Assembly: GCA_045613685.1 (NCBI GenBank)
Contig: JAZLBL010000030.1
Location: 1-30,740 of the forward strand
Direction: 5' to 3'
DNA: 30,740 nt
Source of the DNA: Fimenecus sp045613685
GTDB lineage: Bacteria; Bacillota; Clostridia; Oscillospirales; Acutalibacteraceae
The notes below the pieces were generated by a model. It saw nothing but the letters and a program-made list of their open reading frames with translations. It was not told the DNA's origin and ran no database searches. The translations under genes and the position numbers were made by a program. Shown here piece by piece: positions 16,027 to 23,307 of this stretch; the stretch's first letter is position 1, and every line of letters starts with the position of its first letter.

Positions 16027-16105
16027 TAAATTTATGACTATTCTTTTGTTGGTAATTATGTAAAAATTTTTCTTTTTCTCTTGTTCAAAATCGTCAAAAT
16101 TGTGA

Positions 16106-16158
16106 TTGACTTTATTGTTTCAAAGTAGTATCTTTTATTAGGTATATATAATACCTAT
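16106..16158 (+). promoter_or_regulatory. Candidate promoter and operator of the Mrp-type operon
   Basis: TTGACT (16106-16111), 17 bp, then TATCTT (16129-16134). Next to it TAGGTATATATAATACCTA (16139-16157) is an inverted repeat with 7-bp arms and contains a TATAAT (16147-16152) that could serve as an alternative -10 box but lacks a good -35. The palindrome at the start site looks like an operator. Confidence 0.45.
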
Positions 16159-16188
16159 TTATATGACTTCTCAAAGGAGAATATTTTT

Positions 16189-16662
16189 ATGATAATTCTA
16201 CTGTTTTTATTATGGATTATGTTAAATGGTCGTTTCTCGGCTGACACGGGTATGATTCAGGTTTGTGTAGTAGGTGCATTAGTTTCGGCATTTGCATATT
16301 TCTTTGCAAACAAGGCTTTGGGCTATACTCTTAAATCTGAACTTCGTTGGTTTAAGAAAGCGCCTGTTTTATTAGCATATTTCTTCATTCTCATAAAAGA
16401 AATAATTATCGCGAATTTTCAGATGATGAAAATCGTCACAAGCAAAAAAGCAGAAATTCACCCTGTAATGATAAAAGTTAAGATTCCACTTAAAACAAAT
16501 GTGGCAAGAGTGCTTCTTGCAAACTCAATTACACTCACCCCCGGTACAATTACCGCAGAGTTAGAAGATGATTATTTTACAATACATTGTGTTGATGCTT
16601 CTTTCGCAGAGGGAATCGAAAACAGTTCATTTGTTAAGATTTTAGAAAGGTTGGAGAAATAA
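16189..16662 (+). CDS. mrpE: Mrp-type antiporter subunit E (MbhA-like)
   Basis: A 157-residue MrpE/MnhE family membrane protein, a small subunit of the multi-subunit cation/proton antiporter. The N-terminal helices and the middle segment with YFFILIKEIIIANFQMMKIV and the later ANSITLTPGTITAEL (about 121-135) are diagnostic of the family. AAAGGAGAA precedes the ATG at 16189. First gene of a ten-gene operon in which most junctions overlap or are under 16 bp. Confidence 0.93.
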   Translation: MIILLFLLWIMLNGRFSADTGMIQVCVVGALVSAFAYFFANKALGYTLKSELRWFKKAPVLLAYFFILIKEIIIANFQMMKIVTSKKAEIHPVMIKVKIPLKTNVARVLLANSITLTPGTITAELEDDYFTIHCVDASFAEGIENSSFVKILERLEK

Positions 16663-16663
16663 A

Positions 16664-16960
16664 ATGCTTGAACAGGCTTATTCATATTTATATCTTGCTG
16701 TATTTATCGGTCTTGGTATTGCGATTATTGCTGCACTTATCCGTTCAATCACAGCAAAAACCATTATCGGCAGATTTATTGGTGTAAATATTCTCACAAC
16801 AATCGTTTTGATTGTGATTTGCATTCTCACACTTTTCCTTAAAGAGAGTTATTTGCCTGATATCGCTTTGATTTATGCTCTTATCAGTTGCATTGCAGTT
16901 ATACTTCTCAGCAAAATTTATATTAATCTTTTCAAGAAAGATAATGGAGGTGAAAAATAA
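16664..16960 (+). CDS. mrpF: Mrp-type antiporter subunit F (MbhB-like)
   Basis: A 98-residue three-helix protein matching MrpF/MnhF in size, helix layout and operon place between MrpE and MrpG. The segment RSITAKTIIGRFIGVNILTT in the first loop and second helix is typical. One base separates it from mrpE, and its stop overlaps the start of mrpG. A C-terminal charged tail KDNGGEK lies in the cytoplasm. Confidence 0.88.
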   Translation: MLEQAYSYLYLAVFIGLGIAIIAALIRSITAKTIIGRFIGVNILTTIVLIVICILTLFLKESYLPDIALIYALISCIAVILLSKIYINLFKKDNGGEK

Positions 16961-17304
16961 TGCTCGAATGGATTCGTTTTGCACTTGTAGCATTATTTTT
17001 TGCTGCAGGACTTATTGTTCTTTTCATTTCAATTTTCGGCACATATCGTTTTGGATATTCTCTCAACCGAATGCACTCATCCGCTATGTGCGACACACTT
17101 GTATTGATGCTTTTTATCACAGGTCTTATTATCGCATCTGGAATTAATATCATTTCACTTAAATTCTTATTTATTGTTATTATTCAATGGTGCACAAGCC
17201 CTGTGGTTTCACACATCTTTGTTAAAACAAAATTACTTACAGATAAAAACATCTGTGAACATTGCGAAATGCGCATAGACGACAAAAAGGAGGAAAATGA
17301 ATAA
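16960..17304 (+). CDS. mrpG: Mrp-type antiporter subunit G (MbhC-like)
   Basis: A 114-residue three-helix MrpG/MnhG/PhaG family subunit. The family motif lies after helix 1 (FGTYRFGYSLNRMHSSAMCDTL, about 26-47), matching the usual G-x-x-R-x-x-D-x-x-x-R-x-H-x-x-x-x-x-x-D-T pattern with Tyr-Ser in place of one acidic site. The cytoplasmic tail contains a CxxC (ICEHCEM) that is unusual for this family. It overlaps both neighbours by one base. Confidence 0.88.
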   Translation: MLEWIRFALVALFFAAGLIVLFISIFGTYRFGYSLNRMHSSAMCDTLVLMLFITGLIIASGINIISLKFLFIVIIQWCTSPVVSHIFVKTKLLTDKNICEHCEMRIDDKKEENE

Positions 17305-17612
17305 TGGAAGACATTATTACCATATTTAGGGTTCTTCTTCTCATGTCTCTTATTGTCTGTGCTATTGCCACAGCACTTTCAAAGAGAGTTATGACAGCTC
17401 TCATTATTTTCACATCATATAGTATTGTTATGGCAGTAGTATGGTTATTATTGCGCTCACCTGACTTGGCTATTACAGAAGCAGCTGTTGGTGCAGGTGT
17501 AGATGGCGTCTTGTTCTTTCTCACTCTTCGCAAGCTCCACCTTATTGACAAGGACTATGCAGATGACGAAGATGGAAAAATTGATGAAGGGGTGAATGTA
17601 AATGAAGAATAA
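17304..17612 (+). CDS. DUF4040 antiporter subunit (MbhD-like, MrpA C-terminal part)
   Basis: A 102-residue membrane protein of the MbhD/DUF4040 type, which in standard Mrp is the part of MrpA following the NuoL-like core. The diagnostic segment RSPDLAITEAAVGAG is at 51-65, with acidic residues (Asp54, Glu59) expected in a cation path. It has an acidic C-terminal tail. Its separate gene, placed between subunits G and E/B, is the arrangement of archaeal Mbh and Mbx loci, not of the usual Bacillus mrpABCDEFG. It overlaps the next gene by 11 bp. Confidence 0.85.
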   Translation: MEDIITIFRVLLLMSLIVCAIATALSKRVMTALIIFTSYSIVMAVVWLLLRSPDLAITEAAVGAGVDGVLFFLTLRKLHLIDKDYADDEDGKIDEGVNVNEE

Positions 17613-18510
17613 TAAATTTTCATCTCTTTTAAAAGAATGGTATGAAGGTAATTTAAGCTTCGACGAGCGTATGAATGTTGAAACCGAAAAACCTGAACCT
17701 AAAAAAGAAGAAACAGAAAAGCCGAAAATTAATCTTGTTAAAGATGTAGAAAAAGCCGAAGAAAAACTCACTTCAAAGGGTTATAAATTCTTCTCTGTGA
17801 TTTTCTGCGTTATTCTCGCAGCAGTTCTTATTGGTACTGTTAACTTTATGCCACTTTTTGCTGACGATAATACACCAACAACGAATGAAGTTTATGAACA
17901 CTATGTTGGTGAAGGTCGTGACCAGACAGGTGCAGTCAACACTGTTGCAGGTATGATTCTTGACTATCGTGCATTCGACACACTGGGTGAATCTTTCGTT
18001 CTTTTCACAGCTACTTGTGCAGTTCTTCTTTTACTTGAACAAAGCAAAAATAAACCTATCAAGAAGAGAGAAACTTTCACTTATACAAATGACCCTATTG
18101 TGCGTCTTGTTGTGAAAATTCTCACTCCGATTATCATTGTTTTCGGAATTTATGTTCTTTTCAATGGCCATTTATCTCCAGGTGGTGGATTCTCAGGTGG
18201 TTCAGTGCTTGGTGCAGGTTTTATTCTCTTTGCTATGGCTTATGGTGAAGATTTCGCAGCAAAAATTATTACACAAAAAATTATTCGCATTATCACAATC
18301 TGCTCATTGAGTTTCTATTGTCTTGCAAAGAGTTACTCATTCTTTACAGGTAACGAATTCAATGGAGTTCACTCAATTATCACACCGGGCACACCGGGCA
18401 ATATTGTTTCAGGTGGTTTGATTTTGCCACTTAACATTGCCGTTGGCTTTGTTGTTTGCTGTACTATGTATAGCTTCTATATGATTTTCAAAAGGGGGCG
18501 TCTTGATTGA
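17602..18510 (+). CDS. mrpB: Fused MbhE-MrpB antiporter subunit
   Basis: A 302-residue protein joining two subunits. Residues 1-58 are a soluble charged N-terminal extension rich in Glu, Lys and Pro. Residues 60-147 match the MbhE / far C-terminal MrpA segment, with NTVAGMILDYRAFDTLGE at 113-130. Residues 160-302 are MrpB/MnhB, with NGHLSPGGGFSGG at 188-200. In MBH these are separate (MbhE and MbhF). It begins 11 bp inside the DUF4040 gene and overlaps subunit C, and the frame is continuous, so the fusion is real. Confidence 0.87.
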   Translation: MKNNKFSSLLKEWYEGNLSFDERMNVETEKPEPKKEETEKPKINLVKDVEKAEEKLTSKGYKFFSVIFCVILAAVLIGTVNFMPLFADDNTPTTNEVYEHYVGEGRDQTGAVNTVAGMILDYRAFDTLGESFVLFTATCAVLLLLEQSKNKPIKKRETFTYTNDPIVRLVVKILTPIIIVFGIYVLFNGHLSPGGGFSGGSVLGAGFILFAMAYGEDFAAKIITQKIIRIITICSLSFYCLAKSYSFFTGNEFNGVHSIITPGTPGNIVSGGLILPLNIAVGFVVCCTMYSFYMIFKRGRLD

Positions 18511-18884
18511 ATCTTATCATAAACTATGAAGCAGTAACTTCAATGATTTTGTTTGCTATTGGATTTACTATGCTTGTTTTCTCTAAAAACATTATGAAAA
18601 AGATTCTCGGTCTTAACATTGTTGACACAGGCGTCTATCTTTTTCTCGCATCAATGGGTTATATTGAAGGCAAGTTGACACCTATTGTTCCATCAACAGG
18701 TCCTGTTGACGCTCTCGACTATATCAACCCAATCCCTCAGGGACTTGTTCTTACAGGTATCGTTGTTTCTGTCAGTTTTTCTGCTTTAATGCTTGCTTTG
18801 ACAGTTCGACTTTATAAAAAATATCGCACATTAAATCTTGATAAGATTTATGAAATGTGTCGCAAGGAGGATGAACAAGAATAA
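18507..18884 (+). CDS. mrpC: Mrp-type antiporter subunit C (NuoK-like)
   Basis: A 125-residue three-helix MrpC/MnhC/NuoK homologue, with KKILGLNIVDTGVYLFLASMG at about 31-51 and an FSALMLALTVRLYKKY third helix. The start is a TTG at 18507 overlapping the TGA stop of the previous gene; AAAGGGGG at 18490-18497 supplies the ribosome binding site, and no ATG lies nearby. Its stop overlaps the next start codon. Confidence 0.9.
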   Translation: MNLIINYEAVTSMILFAIGFTMLVFSKNIMKKILGLNIVDTGVYLFLASMGYIEGKLTPIVPSTGPVDALDYINPIPQGLVLTGIVVSVSFSALMLALTVRLYKKYRTLNLDKIYEMCRKEDEQE

Positions 18885-20392
18885 TGGACTTTATTATGAA
18901 TCTTCCTTTTGCTACTATTGTATTTTCACTTTTCAGTGCAGTTATCTGCTTTGCGTTCAAAGATAACAAAGCTCGTTTTGTTTCTTATTTCCTTTTGATT
19001 GCATCAGGCGTTATGTCTGCATCAGTTATTTTCTATAACCTTACATCTGAAACAGGATATTTTGTTTATCGAATGGGACATTATGATGCACCAATCGGTA
19101 ACGAAATTTCTGCAGGTCTTTTAGAGCCAGCTTTCTTACTTCTTTTTGAAGTAGTTATGTTTCTCTCTTTATCAGGTGGCTCACACCGTATTATGCAAGA
19201 CGTTGAAGATGCAAAACAAAAATATTTCTGCATTATGGTTAACTTAACCCACGCAGCACTTGCGGCACTTTGCTATACAAACGATATTTTCACAGGATAT
19301 GTATTTATCGAAATCTGTACAATAGCATCTTGCTCACTTTTAATGCTTACAAAGAAAACAAGAGCATTGGTTGCTGCAACCCGTTATATGATTTTTAGCC
19401 TTATTGGTTCAAGCTTAGTTCTTGTGGGAATCATTTTGCTCTATGCAATTACAGGTCATCTTCTCTTCCCACAACTTTATTCAACAATTCAAGAGCTCTG
19501 GACCACTGGGGAATACACATTCCCACTCACTATTGCATTAGGTCTTATCGTTTCAGGTCTCGCAATCAAAAGTGGTATGTTCCCATTCCATTTCTGGATG
19601 CCCGACACATATGGTACGGCTACACCATCAGCATCAGGCATTTTGTCAGGTGTTATTTCAAAGGGATATATCTTCTTGTTACTTAAAATCATTTTCAGAG
19701 TTATCGGTTACGAAGTTTTCCTTGAATCTAACATTCAATATGTTCTTTTCATTTTCGGTATCTTTGGTATGATTGTAGGCTCAGTTTCAGCAATCAAGAC
19801 AAACAACATCAACTTTATGATTGCTTATTCATCCGCTGCTCAGATTGGTTATATTTATATGGGACTCGGTCTTGGTACAAAGGGTGCAATTGTTGCGGCG
19901 CTTTTCCAGATTGTTGCTCACTCTCTCACAAAGCCAATGCTCTTCCTTTCAGCGTCAGGTCTCTCTGACACCATTGACAGACGACAGGATTTCGCATCTT
20001 TACGCTCATCTGCTCACAACAATAAGATTGCTGCAATCTCTTATTCAGCAGGTGCACTTTCAATGGTTGGTATTCCGATTTTTGCAGGATTTATTCCAAA
20101 ACTTCTTTTCTCAACATCTGCTTTTGGCCACGGAATACAGACATATTTAATGCTTATTGCATTGGCTATCAGTACAATTCTCAATGTTCTTTATTTCCTT
20201 AGAACACTTGTTAATATTTATAGTCCTGCAAAGGTAGAATTAGAGCGCAAAACAATCACATTCAAAATGCTCCCTGCATTTTCAATTATTGTGCTTGTAA
20301 TGTCTGCAGTTAACATTGCTGTTGGTCTTCATTCTCAACCCATTATTTCACTCTTTGAAAAAGGGCTTGAGTTATTCATAAACATTCGATAA
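18884..20392 (+). CDS. Antiporter subunit, MrpD/NuoN-like, first copy
   Basis: A 502-residue polytopic membrane protein of the proton-conducting transporter family (NuoL/M/N, MrpA/D), about 14 helices. The key charged residues of the half-channels are present: Glu143 in helix 5 (VFIEICT) and Lys229 in helix 7 (LAIKSGMFPFHFWMP). It sits directly after subunit C, the MrpD (MbhH) position, and overlaps it by one base. It diverges most from the other three pumps of the operon: PDTYGTATPSASG replaces the PTAHPVAPAPASA loop. Confidence 0.88.
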   Translation: MDFIMNLPFATIVFSLFSAVICFAFKDNKARFVSYFLLIASGVMSASVIFYNLTSETGYFVYRMGHYDAPIGNEISAGLLEPAFLLLFEVVMFLSLSGGSHRIMQDVEDAKQKYFCIMVNLTHAALAALCYTNDIFTGYVFIEICTIASCSLLMLTKKTRALVAATRYMIFSLIGSSLVLVGIILLYAITGHLLFPQLYSTIQELWTTGEYTFPLTIALGLIVSGLAIKSGMFPFHFWMPDTYGTATPSASGILSGVISKGYIFLLLKIIFRVIGYEVFLESNIQYVLFIFGIFGMIVGSVSAIKTNNINFMIAYSSAAQIGYIYMGLGLGTKGAIVAALFQIVAHSLTKPMLFLSASGLSDTIDRRQDFASLRSSAHNNKIAAISYSAGALSMVGIPIFAGFIPKLLFSTSAFGHGIQTYLMLIALAISTILNVLYFLRTLVNIYSPAKVELERKTITFKMLPAFSIIVLVMSAVNIAVGLHSQPIISLFEKGLELFINIR

Positions 20393-20406
20393 GGGGGATT
20401 TAAAAT

Positions 20407-21837
20407 ATGACTTTGATATTTTTAACTTTATTCCCCATAATCGGTGGTTTGATTTTACCTTTACTTAATAAAATTCAAAACCGAAATACTCGTTTAGGTT
20501 TGGTTGTGCTTGTTCAGGCAATTGAAGCAATTCTTGGTATTATGGTAATTCTTGGCGACGAAATCTCAACCGGCTCATTCACACTTGTTGACCAAATTTC
20601 TGTGGGATTCACCGCTGACACACTTGCAAAGTTCTTTGTTGCATTGGTTATCGTTGGTTGGACATTGGTAACACTCTATGCTTGTGTTTATATGAAACAC
20701 GAAGAAAACGAAATGAGATTCTTTCTCTTTATGTTTCTTTCAGAAGGTGCAATGCTTGGCGCTGCTCTTTCAGAGAATCTCGTTTCAATGTATGTTTTCT
20801 ATGAAATGGTTACTCTTTTCTCAATGCCATTGGTGCTTCATTCTCTTTCAAAAGAATCAGTTGCAGCTGCGAAAAAATATCTCTATTATTCTGTTGCAGG
20901 TGCATTCTTAGCTCTCTTTGGAATCTTTGTTCTTGCAACAAACAGCAGCACATTATCATTCGTTTCAGGTGGTGTTGATATTACTGCTTCACCGCTTGTG
21001 CTCGCAGGTGTATTCACAATGCTTTTGGGATTTGGTGCAAAAGCAGGTCTTTTCCCAATGCACGGATGGTTACCTACTGCTCACCCCGTTGCTCCTGCAC
21101 CTGCAAGTGCTTTGCTTTCAGGTCTTATTGCAAAAGCAGGTGTGCTTGCAATTATAAGAACAGTTTTCTATATTGTTGGCACAGATGCTCTCACAGGCAC
21201 TTGGGTGCAGACAGTTGCTTTGTCTTTCGCACTTTTGACTGTGCTTATGGGCTCAATGATGGCTTATCTTGAAAAGGGATTCAAAAAGCGTCTTGCATTC
21301 TCAACTGTCAGTCAGATTTCTTATGTGCTTACAGGACTTTTCTTTTTCACAGATGACGGAATGCACGGTGCTTTATGGCAAATCGTTTTCCACGCAGTTG
21401 TGAAAATCGGTCTCTTCCTTTGCGCTGGTGCAGTAATCTTTATGTATGGCAAAACAGAAGTCAAAGACCTTAAAGGACTTGGCAAAAAAATGCCGATTAC
21501 ATTCACTTGCTTTACTGTGCTTTCACTTTCACTTATCGGTATTCCACCAACAGGTGGTTTTTATAGCAAATGGTATATCGCAACGGCTGCTTTAAATGCA
21601 GATTTAGGTGCTCTTTCTTATCTTGCACCAATCATTCTTTTGATTTCTGCAATTCTCACAGCGGCATATCTTCTTTTGATTTCTATCGATGCTTTCTTGG
21701 GCAAAGAAGAAACAGAAACAGAGAAAAAGCGTGAACCATTGCTTATGGTTATTCCAATTATTGTTCTTACAGTTATTGCCGTTACGGGTGGAATTTTCTC
21801 ACTTGCAACAAGCAATATTCTTGCGTCAGTTTTATAA
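20407..21837 (+). CDS. Antiporter subunit, MrpD/NuoM-like, second copy
   Basis: A 476-residue NuoL/M/N-like pump subunit. Glu133 in FYEMVTLF and Lys212 in GFGAKAGLFPMHGWLP are the expected proton-path residues, followed by PTAHPVAPAPASALLSG. It starts 14 bp after the first copy, with AAGGGGGATTT as binding site. Related to but clearly distinct from its neighbours, so it is an old duplication and not a recent tandem repeat. Confidence 0.88.
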   Translation: MTLIFLTLFPIIGGLILPLLNKIQNRNTRLGLVVLVQAIEAILGIMVILGDEISTGSFTLVDQISVGFTADTLAKFFVALVIVGWTLVTLYACVYMKHEENEMRFFLFMFLSEGAMLGAALSENLVSMYVFYEMVTLFSMPLVLHSLSKESVAAAKKYLYYSVAGAFLALFGIFVLATNSSTLSFVSGGVDITASPLVLAGVFTMLLGFGAKAGLFPMHGWLPTAHPVAPAPASALLSGLIAKAGVLAIIRTVFYIVGTDALTGTWVQTVALSFALLTVLMGSMMAYLEKGFKKRLAFSTVSQISYVLTGLFFFTDDGMHGALWQIVFHAVVKIGLFLCAGAVIFMYGKTEVKDLKGLGKKMPITFTCFTVLSLSLIGIPPTGGFYSKWYIATAALNADLGALSYLAPIILLISAILTAAYLLLISIDAFLGKEETETEKKREPLLMVIPIIVLTVIAVTGGIFSLATSNILASVL

Positions 21838-21852
21838 TAGGAGGTTGTTGAG

Positions 21853-23307
21853 ATGAACAGTTTATTTTTAATCGTCCCAATTTTTCTTCCTATAATTTTG
21901 GGCGCTTTAACATTTTTAATTCCCGATGAAAAGAAAAAACAGAGAAATGCATTTGTAATGTTCACAATTCTCTGCTCATCTGTTTCAGTTTGGGCATTAG
22001 CACTTAACACTCCACAGGAATCACTTACCCTTTTAAACTTTACTGATAATTTAAGTTTCGTGTTGAAACTTGACGGTGCGGGCAAAATTTTCTCTTGTCT
22101 TTCGGCTACACTTTGGCCTTTGACAGCACTTTATGCTTTTGAATATATGAGCCACGAAAAGAACTTGCCAATGTTCTATGCATTCTTCACAATGTCATTT
22201 GGTGCAACAATGGGTATTGCAATGGCAGCTAACATTCTCACAATGTATCTTTTCTATGAATTGCTCACACTTTTCACAATTCCACTTGTTATGCACGGAT
22301 TTACAAAGAAGCATAATCAGGCAGCAAGAAAATATATGAACTATTCAATCGGTGGTGCTGCTTTTGCTTTCGCAGGTGTTGCTTTTCTAATCATAAACGA
22401 CGCTAACGATTTCGTATTTGGTGGACACATCACAAGCCCCGAAGACCCAACAATCGCGCTCATTCTCTTTGTGTTTGCATTTTTAGGTTTCGGTGTTAAG
22501 GCTGCTGTCTTCCCATTCCACAGTTGGTTGCCAACTGCATCAGTTGCACCAACCCCTGTTACTGCACTTCTTCACGCAGTTGCCGTTGTTAAAGCGGGTG
22601 CTTTTGCGATTATCCGTCTAGTATATTATTCTTATGGTACAGACTTCTTGAAAGGCACATGGGCACAGAATCTTGTGATGGCTCTTGCAATGTTCACAAT
22701 TTTCTATGGTTCAATGACTGCTTTAAGACAAAAGCATTTCAAGAGACGACTTGCATTCTCAACAATATCGAACCTTTCTTATATTGTTTTTGCAGCAACT
22801 CTTATGACAGAAGCAGGTCTTATTGCTGCATTCTGCCACCTTCTCTTCCATTCTGTTATCAAAATTGGCGCATTCTTCTCAGCAGGTGCAGTGCTTCATA
22901 ATGCAAAGCGTGAATATGTAGAAGAGCTTGAAGGTATCGGCAGAAAAATGCCACTTACATTTATATTCTTTACTATTTCAGCTTTGTCACTTACAGGTAT
23001 TCCACCATTCTGCGGATTCATCAGTAAATGGTATATTGCAACTGCTTCAATGGATGCACAAAATCCACTTGCAATTATGGGTGTAGTTATTCTTCTTATC
23101 TCTGCATTCTTAACTGCAATGTATATGCTCTCACCTGCTATCAAGGCATTCTTCAAGCGTCGTGACAATACAAATGACGTGTCAGACGTTAAAGAAGCAA
23201 ATGCACTTATGCAAGTGCCTATGGGTATCTGTGCTGCACTTTGCATTGTAACAGGTCTTATGGCATCAAATGTTATTGAACTTATCAAGGGGGTATTAGC
23301 AATATGA
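21853..23307 (+). CDS. Antiporter subunit, MrpD/NuoM-like, third copy
   Basis: A 484-residue pump subunit of the same family. Glu136 (FYELLTLF) and Lys216 (GFGVKAAVFPFHSWLP) are in place. The loop after helix 7 reads PTASVAPTPVTALLHAVAVVKAG, with His and Lys in helix 8 typical of NuoM/MrpD proteins. AGGAGG precedes the ATG at 21853. It overlaps the last gene of the operon by 4 bp. Confidence 0.88.
   Translation: MNSLFLIVPIFLPIILGALTFLIPDEKKKQRNAFVMFTILCSSVSVWALALNTPQESLTLLNFTDNLSFVLKLDGAGKIFSCLSATLWPLTALYAFEYMSHEKNLPMFYAFFTMSFGATMGIAMAANILTMYLFYELLTLFTIPLVMHGFTKKHNQAARKYMNYSIGGAAFAFAGVAFLIINDANDFVFGGHITSPEDPTIALILFVFAFLGFGVKAAVFPFHSWLPTASVAPTPVTALLHAVAVVKAGAFAIIRLVYYSYGTDFLKGTWAQNLVMALAMFTIFYGSMTALRQKHFKRRLAFSTISNLSYIVFAATLMTEAGLIAAFCHLLFHSVIKIGAFFSAGAVLHNAKREYVEELEGIGRKMPLTFIFFTISALSLTGIPPFCGFISKWYIATASMDAQNPLAIMGVVILLISAFLTAMYMLSPAIKAFFKRRDNTNDVSDVKEANALMQVPMGICAALCIVTGLMASNVIELIKGVLAI

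Noticed and set aside
15875..16063. A 62-codon plus-strand frame in the rnf/mrp intergenic region
   Set aside because: It overlaps the start of rnfC and the rnf promoter and has no good binding site; hydrophobic content comes from AT-richness.
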